A stretch of DNA of 64,000 nucleotides from Shimia thalassica (GTDB taxonomy: Bacteria; Pseudomonadota; Alphaproteobacteria; Rhodobacterales; Rhodobacteraceae): contig NZ_CYTW01000005.1 of NCBI RefSeq assembly GCF_001458215.1, positions 62,001 to 126,000 of the forward strand. The letters are read 5' to 3'. Below the pieces are notes generated by a model. It was not told the DNA's origin. It worked only from the letters and a program-made list of their open reading frames with translations, and did not search any database. Positions 45,620 to 54,145 of the stretch are shown here, one piece after another. Made by a program: the position numbers and the translations under genes. Position 1 is the first letter of the stretch, and the number at the start of each line of letters is the position of its first letter.

Positions 45620-46341
45620 GCCACCGTGCTTTCTTCGGTTAGTGACAAAAAGTGATCGGCCAACGGCTGTGTGCCTCGTAGCGCCTGCGCTGTGCCGTCT
45701 TCCAGCAAACGCCCCTGATGAAGGATCAGCAATTGATCGGTGTCCTGAATTTCATCCGTCAAATGCGTTGCCCACAGCACGGTGAGCCCTTCGGATTGAG
45801 AAAGCGCATGAATGTGATCTGTAATGGATTTGCGGGTCGCGGCATCCAGACCGACAGTGGGCTCATCAAGAAGCAGAACGCTGGGTGTGTGGATCAGGCT
45901 TCGCGCAATCTCGAGCCTGCGCCGGTGCCCGCCGTTCAGATCGCGCACCGTTTCTTTTTGGCGTTCTCGCATATTCAGCCGATCCAACGCGGCCTCAATA
46001 CGTGTATTCGCGTCACGCCCCGAAAACCCATGAAGGGCCGCAAAATAAGTGAGGTTGCGGTGTACGGTCAGATCAAGATCAAGCGTGGGCTGCTGAAACA
46101 CCACCCCCATCTGCTTCAAGGCTTTTCGCGGTGCTTGGGACAGGTCATGTCCCGCGATTTCAATTGTTCCATCGCGGGATGTGAACAGACGCGTCAAAAG
46201 GGCGAAAAGGGTTGATTTACCTGCACCGTTTGGCCCGAGGAGGGCGCAAAAAGATCCTTGGGGAATGTGAAACGACACCTCCCGAAGGGCCTGTTTGCGG
46301 CCATAGGCAAAGCTTAGTTGATCAACCCTTAGTCCGCTCAC
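45616..46341 (-). CDS. ABC transporter ATP-binding protein with altered signature motif
   Basis: The 241-aa ATPase has Walker A GPNGAGKST (about residue 36), a Q-loop (VFQQPTLD), Walker B VLLLDEPTVGLD and the H-loop WATHLTDE. The signature is LNGGHRRRLEIARSL rather than LSGGQ, a double change (S to N, Q to H). It is transcribed with the permease and with two exported proteins upstream. Membership of the PQQ-linked ABC group is supported by the neighbouring PQQ_ABC-type binding protein. Confidence 0.87.
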   Translation of the reverse strand: MSGLRVDQLSFAYGRKQALREVSFHIPQGSFCALLGPNGAGKSTLFALLTRLFTSRDGTIEIAGHDLSQAPRKALKQMGVVFQQPTLDLDLTVHRNLTYFAALHGFSGRDANTRIEAALDRLNMRERQKETVRDLNGGHRRRLEIARSLIHTPSVLLLDEPTVGLDAATRKSITDHIHALSQSEGLTVLWATHLTDEIQDTDQLLILHQGRLLEDGTAQALRGTQPLADHFLSLTEESTVA

Positions 46342-46793
46342 TGAATCGTAATCTCGAGTCTTTGTGTTTCTCCCGTCGATCCGGGAACCTTCAGATAGTA
46401 TTGCCCCGGCTTCAAGGCGACGAACCCTATTTCCATTTCGCCGGCTTCGTCAAATTCAACGCTGTCGAGGCCAAGTGGGCGTATCTCAAGCCCTTCTATC
46501 ACGATTTCGTCGATCCAGATCGCGCGAAAAAATTCCGGTCCGATCAGGGCCAGTTCCTGACTGCCATCCGCCTGAATTTCGAATTCATAGTATGTGCCGG
46601 ATTTGAGCGTCCAGGGCGCATCGGCCAAAGGCATCCCCGCAGACAGCGAGATCGGCGGCAAGTCTTCTTTGTTCGATGCAGACAGAATGCCGGCCAGACC
46701 GAAATTTGGTGCGTCATCATCATCATCGTCGGCTTGCGCCATCAGCGGAAGCGCGAGGCTAAAAGCGGCGGCAAGGGTGACAAGTTTGAACAT
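46338..46793 (-). CDS. exported protein with a six-Asp N-terminus
   Basis: The 151-aa protein has a signal peptide (MFKLVTLAAAFSLALPLMAQ) and its mature part starts with ADDDDDDAP (Asp22-27), followed by a beta-rich domain with WTLKSGTYYEFEIQADG, IEGLEIRPLG and KPGQYYLKVPG. The domain resembles a cupredoxin-like or Ig-like sandwich without obvious copper ligands. The run of Asp could bind cations such as Ca or lanthanide, which is speculative. It overlaps the ABC ATPase gene by 4 nt. An upstream ATG at 46856 would add 21 residues before the signal peptide and is not preferred. Confidence 0.7.
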   Translation of the reverse strand: MFKLVTLAAAFSLALPLMAQADDDDDDAPNFGLAGILSASNKEDLPPISLSAGMPLADAPWTLKSGTYYEFEIQADGSQELALIGPEFFRAIWIDEIVIEGLEIRPLGLDSVEFDEAGEMEIGFVALKPGQYYLKVPGSTGETQRLEITIQ

Positions 46794-46831
46794 GGAAAAC
46801 TCCTGAGATGGTATTTGAATTGGAAACGAAG

Positions 46832-47791
46832 TCACGGGCGAAGGGCGGCGCCCCATGGGAACCGGCCCACCTTGATCGATTTGATCGCTTCGCGTTTGGC
46901 GACATCGATCACAGTGACATCACCGGACACGCCGTTGGTGGTGAAAAGCAGGGACTTGTCGGGGGAAAAGGCCATGTGCCAGACACGGCGCCCAACAAGG
47001 ATATAGTCTTCGACCTCAAGCGTTTCAGCATTGACGGCAGCGACATGGTTCGAGGGGCCCAGTGCCACAAAAGCGGTCTTTTCATCATCGGTGAATTCAA
47101 ATCCGACGGGTTGAACGCGATCGGGATGCACGCCTTTGACCTTAAAGCTGATTTTGCCTTTTTCGGCCTGTGAGGCTGTATCGAATACCGAAATCGTGCC
47201 GCCAATTTCAGAACTGACCCACAACTCGGACCCACCTGCCGTGAATTCTGCGTGGCGGGGGCGAGAGTCGACAAGTGTATTTGCAAACAGTTCGCGGGTT
47301 TCCGTGTCGATCCAATGGGCCATATTCGTCGTTTCCGACGTCGTGATTGCAATCTTGCCGTCGGGAGAAACGGCCATGCCTTCTGGTTCGATGCCGACGT
47401 TGATCTGGGCGATCACGGACCGCGTTTCTGTATCAACGACTGTTGTTACGGCATCATCTTCGTTGGCAATGTAAAGATGGCGGTCATTGGGATGCAGCAC
47501 AAATTGTTCGGGGTCCTCGCCCGAAGGCAATTCATGCAAGATGTTGCCCGTCACTGGATCCATCACCTGAACCGTGTCGCTGTCCGACGCACAGATATAG
47601 ACCTTGGAGAAATCCTTGGAAAAGGTAATGCCGCGCGGGCGTTCGCCGGTTTCAATGGTGCGGATGACCTCAAGTGTGGCGATGTCGATGACACTGACCG
47701 TGTCGTCCTTTTCGTTGGTAACCCATATCTCTGCCGAGATCGCCGGTGAGGCGAAAGCCAGCGCTGTCACAAAGGGGATCAGGCGTTGCAT
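46832..47791 (-). CDS. PQQ-linked periplasmic beta-propeller (YVTN family)
   Basis: The 319-aa protein has a signal peptide (1-19) and seven YVTN/NHL-like blades, for example IWVTNEKDDTVSVIDIATLEV, LYIANEDDAVTTVVDTETR and LFTTNGVSGDVTVIDV. This matches the PQQ-dependent catabolism-associated propeller found beside pedF and PQQ_ABC proteins. It is the second gene of the minus-strand operon, and a role as a scaffold or accessory of the alcohol dehydrogenase is inferred. Confidence 0.85.
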   Translation of the reverse strand: MQRLIPFVTALAFASPAISAEIWVTNEKDDTVSVIDIATLEVIRTIETGERPRGITFSKDFSKVYICASDSDTVQVMDPVTGNILHELPSGEDPEQFVLHPNDRHLYIANEDDAVTTVVDTETRSVIAQINVGIEPEGMAVSPDGKIAITTSETTNMAHWIDTETRELFANTLVDSRPRHAEFTAGGSELWVSSEIGGTISVFDTASQAEKGKISFKVKGVHPDRVQPVGFEFTDDEKTAFVALGPSNHVAAVNAETLEVEDYILVGRRVWHMAFSPDKSLLFTTNGVSGDVTVIDVAKREAIKSIKVGRFPWGAALRP

Positions 47792-47839
47792 AGGTGTCTC
47801 CGTCGAAAGTCTGGTGCCAAAAGGGCGTGAATTGGGGGG

Positions 47840-49003
47840 TTAATCGAATGCGGTGCAGCTGCTTTCAGGTGCATCCAGCCCCAGCGTGTCGAGTTCATTT
47901 CTTTGATGCAGATACCCTTCCATCGGGGCCTGCGCGGCAAGGGCGCGGTCCGTCACCAACGGGATGGGCTGGCGCAATTGTCCGTTCCAGTCGCGATAGC
48001 TCAGCGGGCGTCCCTTGAATCCGGCAAGTTCGAAGTTTTCGGACAGAATATAGGCGCGTAGAACCTCGGGATCGTTGGAACCGGTGCGTGTCACCGCTTC
48101 ACCGATCGTGCGCACGGCGGCCCAGGCGGCATAGTCCTGCGGGCGCATCGACCGCTGGGCCAGATCATTGAAACGCGATTGCAATTGTGCAGCGCCCCAT
48201 TGTTCGACCACGGGGGCCCAGGCCACTGGCACCAACCCTTCCGAGCCTGCAACCGGCCGCGGCAGCCATGTGTTATAAGCGATATAGCGGCCGAAATCGC
48301 CAATCTCGTCAGCGATCAAAAGAAGATCGTGTTTGCCCAGCTCTTGCGTGAAAAGCGGGACTTCCTGAGCCGCGTTGCGACGCATGTCTGCGTCAAAGGC
48401 CCATGTTTTTTCGGCAGACATCGACATGCCGAACTTTGCCGCGCTCTTCTTGAGGGCCTCGGCAAACGCAATATCCGTGTTATGCGTTCCGGCGATCAAG
48501 GCCAGTTTGTCCCAGCGTTTCGCGCGTGCGAACTGCATCAGGGCATCGCTTCGCATGAGATCCGAGGGGAGCGTGTGCAAAACATTGCTGCGACAGGCGT
48601 CATCCCGCAATGCCATGTCCGAACTTGATGTGTTGAACAACAGAGCAGGCTGTGCGCTGTCCAGATCAGCAATGCGAAGGACGTCTGCCGCAGGTGCATT
48701 CAGGATTACAAACGAAGACGTCGCCAAAGCCTCCTCTGCCGCGCCAACCAGATCACCGCCAATTGGAACTTTGATGGTTTCCATTTGGTATTTGTGACCC
48801 ATGAACGTGCCCGTCGTCAGGTTGTCTTTCAGGGCCAGCATCGCGCCGGCCTGTCCAAGATCAGACGGTCGGGTATCGAGATTCGAAAGTGTCGGCGGGT
48901 GTTCGATTTCCTGTTCGAGATACACCATCGGCACGGCGATTTCCGCCAAAGCAAAGGTGGCGTTCAGTGCCAGACAGGCGATGGCTAACGGAAGGTGTCG
49001 CAC
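47840..49003 (-). CDS. ABC-type binding protein of the PQQ alcohol-oxidation system
   Basis: The 387-aa protein resembles the Leu/Ile/Val-type periplasmic binding fold, with a signal peptide (HLPLAIACLALNATFALA), then MVYLEQEIEHPPTLSNLDTRPSDLGQAGA and later AWAAVRTIGEAVTRTGS. This matches the PQQ-cluster PQQ_ABC binding-protein group. The start is GTG at 49003 after GGGAGG (an upstream ATG at 49063 has no RBS). It heads the operon that continues with the propeller, the acidic protein and the ABC pair, so it may feed that transporter. Confidence 0.83.
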   Translation of the reverse strand: MRHLPLAIACLALNATFALAEIAVPMVYLEQEIEHPPTLSNLDTRPSDLGQAGAMLALKDNLTTGTFMGHKYQMETIKVPIGGDLVGAAEEALATSSFVILNAPAADVLRIADLDSAQPALLFNTSSSDMALRDDACRSNVLHTLPSDLMRSDALMQFARAKRWDKLALIAGTHNTDIAFAEALKKSAAKFGMSMSAEKTWAFDADMRRNAAQEVPLFTQELGKHDLLLIADEIGDFGRYIAYNTWLPRPVAGSEGLVPVAWAPVVEQWGAAQLQSRFNDLAQRSMRPQDYAAWAAVRTIGEAVTRTGSNDPEVLRAYILSENFELAGFKGRPLSYRDWNGQLRQPIPLVTDRALAAQAPMEGYLHQRNELDTLGLDAPESSCTAFD

Positions 49004-49066
49004 GTGTCCTCCCACGGTTGTGCAATCGGTTTTAGCAAGCCTAAGGCCGGATAAACCGGACACGCC

Positions 49067-49084
49067 ATAGGACCAAGGTCGTAT
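49067..49084. promoter_or_regulatory. palindromic GACC-aa-GGTC element between binding protein and pedF
   Basis: ATAGGACCAAGGTCGTAT (49067-49084) matches its reverse complement at about 14 of 18 positions and contains GGTCGTA. It lies 64 bp from the divergent PQQ_ABC start (49003) and 95 bp from pedF (49179). A lone TACGAC follows at 49158. Confidence 0.55.
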
Positions 49085-49178
49085 GGAAATTGTGGCGATC
49101 TCAAACTTAAGTCTCGTATCAACGGATAGCCGAGGTTGGATAGTGTTTGTTCCAGCATACGACGAACGGGAGGAACCT

Positions 49179-49856
49179 ATGTTCAGAATACCTATGGCCG
49201 CTTTGGGCCTGATTGTGTCGACCTCGATTGCGCATTCACATGGGGATGTTGCCCCTCAACCGATGAATACAGACGCGTTGCCGGATGTTGGTGAAGAGTG
49301 GTTGATTGAAAACCCTTATCGCGCTGAAAGCGATGAGGTCTGGAAAGCGGCCATCGAGATCGGAGACAGCGGATACAACCAAAACTGCGCGCGCTGTCAT
49401 GGCTTGGGCGGTGTCTCGGGCGGCCTCGCACCAGACCTGCGGTATCTGGAAGCCGAAGAATACGGTGACGAATGGTATGTCGAACGCTTTCAGGTCGGAT
49501 ACACCCAGAATGGCATCACAAAAATGCCAGCCTTTGGCGAGTTGCTTGGTCAAAAGGCCGCTTGGGCAATCCGCACATATCTCGAAACGCGCCCAGATGA
49601 CGGTGAACTGGACGAAGCAACACCACGCCTGTTGCAAATCCGTGATGAATTGGATGCTATGGCAGACGGAGCAAGCGGCGATGCCGTGGCCCTTCAGGCC
49701 GAGCTGGAAACAATTGCCAATGGCGTAGAAACCGGTTCCGGCGCACCTATCGCAGATAGCGTGGCCTTCCGTGCCGCCTATCTGATTTCCGGGTCGGAAC
49801 CAAATTTCTCGGCTGCGGCAGAAGCGTTGACCGTTGGCCTTTCGGCTGCACACTAG
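49179..49856 (+). CDS. pedF: cytochrome c-550 PedF-like
   Basis: The 225-aa protein has a signal peptide (MFRIPMAALGLIVSTSIAHS), an N-terminal segment with TDALPDVGEEWLIENPYR that recurs in PedF proteins, the heme motif CARCH and a long C-terminal extension rich in Ala. The ATG at 49179 follows GGGAGGAACCT; 32 upstream in-frame codons are rejected. PedF accepts electrons from PQQ alcohol dehydrogenases. It is divergent from the PQQ_ABC operon. Confidence 0.85.
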   Translation: MFRIPMAALGLIVSTSIAHSHGDVAPQPMNTDALPDVGEEWLIENPYRAESDEVWKAAIEIGDSGYNQNCARCHGLGGVSGGLAPDLRYLEAEEYGDEWYVERFQVGYTQNGITKMPAFGELLGQKAAWAIRTYLETRPDDGELDEATPRLLQIRDELDAMADGASGDAVALQAELETIANGVETGSGAPIADSVAFRAAYLISGSEPNFSAAAEALTVGLSAAH

Positions 49857-49875
49857 AACACAAAGATTGGGGCAC

Positions 49876-50778
49876 ATGATTTCACGTCGTACTGGACTTC
49901 TTCTCTCCCTGATGGCAAGCTGCGCTTTCTCGCAAGCGGCAAACGCCCGGTGCGAGGATTATGTGCCCCAAGCAAAACCCCAGAATGCCTCTCGTGATCG
50001 TGTGGGGCAGGACCTTGATACCATTCAGGAGCGGGGTTTCATCACATTCGCCGCTTATGAAGATTTTCCGCCCTGGTCCTTTGAAGAGGGCGGCAAGGCG
50101 CGCGGCGTCGACATCGAGATCGGCCGCATCATTGCACAGGATTTGGGGGTCGAGGCCCGCTTTAACCTTGTCGCGCCCGGCGAAGATTTGCAGACAGACC
50201 TGCGTAATTGGATCTGGAAAGGCCCCATCGTAGGCGGCCGCGTTGCAAATGTCATGTTGCATGTCCCTTATGACAGCAACTTTGCATGCCGCGTCGAACA
50301 GGTTGTGTTTAACGGCCAGTATCACGTTGAAGAAATCGCCATTGCCTATCGTGAAGATGCCTATCCGGAAGACCCGCCGGTTCCGGCCTATTTCCGGTTT
50401 GACACTGTTGCCGTCGAAAATGATTCAATCGCCGACTTTTACCTGTCGTCTTTTCCCGGCGGGCAGCTTGGACACAATGTGCGGCGCTTCCCGTCGATGA
50501 CAGACGCCATGCAGGCTCTTTCAGAGGCCGAGACGATGGCAGCGATGGGGCCTTTGGCGCAACTCGAGGCGGACCTGCAGGACGGGTTGGCGGTACACAC
50601 GCCCCCCTTGCCCGGGTTTGCGGTTGGCAGCTGGACAGCGGGCGTCGCGGTGCACTTTGCCTATCGGCCTTTGGCCTATGCCGTGGATGATGCGATCTAT
50701 GCTGCCATTCAGGACGGGCGCATTGAGGCGATCTTTGCAGACTACGGTTTGACCTATCGTCCACCAGAGTTGCGTTAA
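49876..50778 (+). CDS. MoxJ/XoxJ-like periplasmic binding protein
   Basis: The 300-aa protein has a Tat- or Sec-like leader (MISRRTGLLLSLMASCAFSQAANA) and a type II solute-binding fold with GFITFAAYEDFPPWSFEEGGKARGVDIEI, as in the quinoprotein-dehydrogenase-associated binding proteins. XoxJ/MoxJ proteins are thought to help activate the apo-dehydrogenase. It lies 19 bp after pedF. The assignment to this group is firm; the mechanism is unknown. Confidence 0.85.
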   Translation: MISRRTGLLLSLMASCAFSQAANARCEDYVPQAKPQNASRDRVGQDLDTIQERGFITFAAYEDFPPWSFEEGGKARGVDIEIGRIIAQDLGVEARFNLVAPGEDLQTDLRNWIWKGPIVGGRVANVMLHVPYDSNFACRVEQVVFNGQYHVEEIAIAYREDAYPEDPPVPAYFRFDTVAVENDSIADFYLSSFPGGQLGHNVRRFPSMTDAMQALSEAETMAAMGPLAQLEADLQDGLAVHTPPLPGFAVGSWTAGVAVHFAYRPLAYAVDDAIYAAIQDGRIEAIFADYGLTYRPPELR

Positions 50779-50812
50779 CTCTTCATAAACTATGAATAGT
50801 TCCGACATCAGA

Positions 50813-50837
50813 GAGCGTGCGCCATTGGCGTGCGCTC
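50813..50837. terminator. strong hairpin between convergent genes
   Basis: GAGCGTGCGCC (50813-50823) pairs over 11 positions (two G-U) with GGCGTGCGCTC (50827-50837) around ATT, between the MoxJ-like gene (+) and the NosR-like gene (-). Confidence 0.68.
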
Positions 50838-50902
50838 AAATTCTTGGGTGTTTTGCTTGTTCCCTGCCGACCAGAGCGGCGGGGCGCCGTGATCTGAAGG
50901 GA

Positions 50903-52990
50903 TTACTCTGCCGCTTCTTGGGGGCGCTTCTGCGATCTACGGTTGGCGATGATCAGAGGCACACAGCGGGTCTGGTCGTTGTGAATGCTCACACAATCAA
51001 GGCATCCGAAACATTCCGAGTACTGGATTTCTCCGGTTTTGCGGATCGCACCATAGCTGCATTTCACTTTGCACAACTGGCACGGTGATCCGCATTCTTC
51101 GCGCCGTTCAATCCATTTGCGCCCGCGTAGTAATCCGCCGATCGCCATCATGGCCCCCAAGGGGCAGACATACCGGCAGAACCCTTTGAACAGAACCATC
51201 CCAGACAAAAGCCAGATCGCGGCGTAGGCAACATAAAACCATTCGCGCTGGAACAGGGTTGTGATTGCGGTTTTGAAAGGTTCGACCTCGGCGGCTTTGT
51301 CGACGTTGTCGGGCGCAACAAAAACGGTTGCAACCAGTCCGAGCAACAACAGGTATTTGAGCGCCTTGAAGCGGGCATCCCAGAGCGGGGACAAATCGTA
51401 TTGGGGCAAACGCAGCTTCCGGCCAAGATGATGTGCGAACTCTTGCAGGGCCCCAAAGGGGCACAGCCATCCACAGAAATACCCGCGCCCCCAAAGAACA
51501 AACCCCAAGATCGTGAAGCCCCAGATCACGAGCGAAAACGGATCATAGACAAGGAAAGCAAACGATCCGCCCTCGTAAAGCGTGCGAATGACCCCCAGCA
51601 CGGTAACAATTGACAGCTGTCCCTGACCCCACCACCCGATAAAGACGGTCACAAAGGCGAGGATCGCCAGCCGCAACGGGGTGAATGCGGGGACATTGGC
51701 CAGCGGATTCTGGGCGAAAAGCAACACGCCGGTCAGCACAGTCAGAAAGAGCGTCAGGACAATCAAATCCCCTTGGCGCCCGCGCACCGCTTCAAGCCAG
51801 GCCGGAACAGGTTTCACGACACCGGGACGTTCAAAGAAGCGTTCATCAGTGCTGTGCTTTACTGTCAGGGTTCGGGTTTCGGTTTCCGGCTGGAACATGC
51901 CGTGTTCACGGATGGCCGCAACATTCAGGATCCATTCACGCGCGGGATCAAACCCAAGACGTCTGTCGGTGCGCAGGATCATCATGGCTCCGTCCTGAAT
52001 CGCGTCTGGCAAATCGGGGGACAGATCGACCAACAGGTCGCTGTCTCTTAGAGCAACGGGAAACCCATCCTGCTCGGCAGACAGCCAGTCCGGCGCCGTA
52101 TTGCGCACAAAGTCGGGGCTGACCAACCCGTGACGGGCGGTGTCCACCACCAGAATGGGTTCGTCTTCCGGCGAAATGGATAAGAATTCCTGTAGTTCGG
52201 TAAAACCGTCGTCAGACAAAACGGCGCGTGCGATTGCGGGCGGGCCCAGATCAACAACCCAAAGATCAAGATAACGCCCTTCGGGATCATCCTTGGCCTC
52301 GGGGTCATCGTCTTCCCAAAGCGTTCCGGCAAAAGCCTGATCGATCTCTGCATTGGTCACCGTTTTGCGTGTTACCAACCCTTGGGTCACCAAATCGTCC
52401 CAAGTGAGAGCCTCTTCATAGTCGCGCTTGGGGTGCGCCGGAGGTTGCGTCGAGATTCCCTGCATCTTCTCGCGGGCCACGGCAAGCGCGGCACCCATGA
52501 CGGATTCGTGGGCGATCCGCACCGAGGCCGTGGCTTTGGTCACCCCGTCAAGATACACCAGCGACCCGCCAGAGCCGCCATCGCCATAAGGGGTTCCAAC
52601 CACGATCGACGACGAGATCGACAGGCCGGGGTATTGCTCGAAAAACTTGTGGAAGGGGGCCTCTCCAAGCCCGGAAACAAAGATGGGTTCGTTGTGTTCC
52701 AGAAGACGAACGTCCAGAAAATTGCCTTCCAAATCAAGAACGACCAACACGTTGATTGCAGCGCCCGAAAAACCAGGCAGGGGGGCAAGGGGTTCGGTTT
52801 CAAAGACATATCCCGCCTCTGCGCCACCCGAGTTCAACAAGGAATAGACCCCGTTGTCATTCACGGGATCCCCAAGCGAAAAGGGGGGCATGATCAAAGT
52901 GGCGAGTGTATCGCGCTCAAGCGGAGATGCCTGCGCGATTGCGGCAGACATCAACAGCAGACTGGTCAGGATAATATGAATAACGCGCAT
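50903..52990 (-). CDS. NosR/NirI-like membrane Fe-S flavoprotein of the PQQ island
   Basis: The 695-aa protein has a signal peptide (about 1-21), an FMN-binding domain (about residues 60-190; GGSGGSLVYLDGVTKATASV), a periplasmic region to about 420, then about six helices with two CxxxCP motifs on the membrane face (FCGWLCPFGALQEF, FCRYVCPLGAM) and a C-terminal ferredoxin region with CGSPCQLCKVKC and CFGCLDC. This is the NosR/NirI architecture, which passes electrons from quinol to periplasmic targets. No nos or nir genes are here; it is divergent from pqqA and shares its element. It may serve the alcohol-oxidation chain or PQQ supply. That is inference. Confidence 0.82.
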   Translation of the reverse strand: MRVIHIILTSLLLMSAAIAQASPLERDTLATLIMPPFSLGDPVNDNGVYSLLNSGGAEAGYVFETEPLAPLPGFSGAAINVLVVLDLEGNFLDVRLLEHNEPIFVSGLGEAPFHKFFEQYPGLSISSSIVVGTPYGDGGSGGSLVYLDGVTKATASVRIAHESVMGAALAVAREKMQGISTQPPAHPKRDYEEALTWDDLVTQGLVTRKTVTNAEIDQAFAGTLWEDDDPEAKDDPEGRYLDLWVVDLGPPAIARAVLSDDGFTELQEFLSISPEDEPILVVDTARHGLVSPDFVRNTAPDWLSAEQDGFPVALRDSDLLVDLSPDLPDAIQDGAMMILRTDRRLGFDPAREWILNVAAIREHGMFQPETETRTLTVKHSTDERFFERPGVVKPVPAWLEAVRGRQGDLIVLTLFLTVLTGVLLFAQNPLANVPAFTPLRLAILAFVTVFIGWWGQGQLSIVTVLGVIRTLYEGGSFAFLVYDPFSLVIWGFTILGFVLWGRGYFCGWLCPFGALQEFAHHLGRKLRLPQYDLSPLWDARFKALKYLLLLGLVATVFVAPDNVDKAAEVEPFKTAITTLFQREWFYVAYAAIWLLSGMVLFKGFCRYVCPLGAMMAIGGLLRGRKWIERREECGSPCQLCKVKCSYGAIRKTGEIQYSECFGCLDCVSIHNDQTRCVPLIIANRRSQKRPQEAAE

Positions 52991-53030
52991 GGCGAGAGGC
53001 TAGGTCTTTCACAGACTTGGGCCTATGCGA

Positions 53031-53057
53031 CTATGGTCGCAAATGCGACCTACGACT
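53031..53057. promoter_or_regulatory. GGTCGC-aaat-GCGACC palindrome with TACGAC between nosR-like gene and pqqA
   Basis: GGTCGCAAATGCGACC (53035-53050) is a perfect 6-4-6 inverted repeat and is followed by TACGAC (53051-53056), the reverse complement of the GTCGTA core. It lies 45 bp from the NosR-like start and about 70 bp from pqqA. Confidence 0.6.
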
Positions 53058-53126
53058 AAAGGCCAATACTGTCGCGAAGGTTCGATTGCTAGTGTTTTCG
53101 GATCAACCAGCCAATGGAGGACGAAA

Positions 53127-53234
53127 ATGGCCTGGACTGCACCCAAACTCAAAGAAGTAAACTGTGGCATGGAAATCAACATGTATGCGCCGTCGGAAGA
53201 CGAAGGCCGCGACTACGAACGCGATCTGTTTTGA
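53127..53234 (+). CDS. pqqA: PQQ precursor peptide PqqA
   Basis: The 35-aa peptide starts MAWTAPKLKEVNCGMEINMY. Glu16 and Tyr20, four residues apart (ExxxY), are the residues joined to make PQQ. The start follows GGAGG at 53116. The C-terminus is acidic and ends in DLF. The gene heads the pqqABCDE operon. Confidence 0.95.
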   Translation: MAWTAPKLKEVNCGMEINMYAPSEDEGRDYERDLF

Positions 53235-53257
53235 TCGACGCAGGTTAAGGCACGGCC

Positions 53258-54145
53258 ATGCGATTTTTGGTTCTTGGGGCTGCGGCTGGTGGTGGACTTC
53301 CGCAATGGAATTGCGGCTGTCCGAATTGCTGCGATGCCCGCAGTGGCAAGATTGAGTCTGCGACCCAATCATCGTTGGCCGTGACACTTGATGGTAAAGA
53401 CTGGGCGGTTCTGAACGCATCGCCCGATATCAGGGGACAGCTGCAAAACTGTCCGCAGATGCATCCGCGCAGCTTGCGCGACACCCCCTTGGCCTCGGTC
53501 TTGATCACCAACGGGGATATTGACCACATCGCGGGGCTTTTGTCTCTGCGAGAGCAAACCCCGTTTGATCTGTTTGCGACGTCCGAAATTCTAGAAGTGC
53601 TGGCGCAAAACCGCGTCTTCGATGCGGTCTCGGCCGAAAAGGTCACACGTCGCCCGCTTCAGATCGGCAAGTCGTTTGATCTTTTGACAGGCCTTCAGGC
53701 ACAGGTGTTTCCGGTTCCGGGCAAAGTTCCTTTGTTTATGGAAGGCGCAGAGGTGAAGACCGACCTTGTCGGGGAACAGACTGTGGGCGTCCGTCTGAGC
53801 GATGGGAGCAAAGTGGCATACTATATTCCCGGATGCGCCGAGGTGACCGACGATCTTTTGGTCATCTTGCAAGATGCCGATCAGGTCTTTTTTGACGGCA
53901 CCCTTTGGCAAGACGACGAGATGATCCAATCAGGCACCGGCGTGAAAACCGGGCGGCGCATGGGCCATGTTTCGATGAGCGGCGATGACGGCTCGATCGC
54001 GCGCCTGCAACATCTTGGTGCCGGAAAAACCTTTATACACATCAATAACACAAACCCGGTCTGGCAGCCGGACGGCCCAGAACGGGCAATAGTATACAAC
54101 AGCGGCTGGACGGTCGCGTCTGACGGGATGGAGATCGCGATATGA
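53258..54145 (+). CDS. pqqB: PQQ biosynthesis protein PqqB
   Basis: The 295-aa metallo-beta-lactamase-fold protein begins RFLVLGAAAGGGLPQWNCGCPNC and has SVLITNGDIDHIAGLLSLRE, where the metal motif NGDIDHIAG replaces HxHxDH. It is thought to act in hydroxylation of the tyrosine-derived part of PQQ. It starts 23 nt after pqqA and overlaps pqqC by ATGA. Confidence 0.95.
   Translation: MRFLVLGAAAGGGLPQWNCGCPNCCDARSGKIESATQSSLAVTLDGKDWAVLNASPDIRGQLQNCPQMHPRSLRDTPLASVLITNGDIDHIAGLLSLREQTPFDLFATSEILEVLAQNRVFDAVSAEKVTRRPLQIGKSFDLLTGLQAQVFPVPGKVPLFMEGAEVKTDLVGEQTVGVRLSDGSKVAYYIPGCAEVTDDLLVILQDADQVFFDGTLWQDDEMIQSGTGVKTGRRMGHVSMSGDDGSIARLQHLGAGKTFIHINNTNPVWQPDGPERAIVYNSGWTVASDGMEIAI

Noticed and set aside
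50903-52990. A denitrification nos cluster
   Set aside because: No nosZ, nosD, nosF, nosY or nir genes are present; the NosR-like gene is embedded in the PQQ island.
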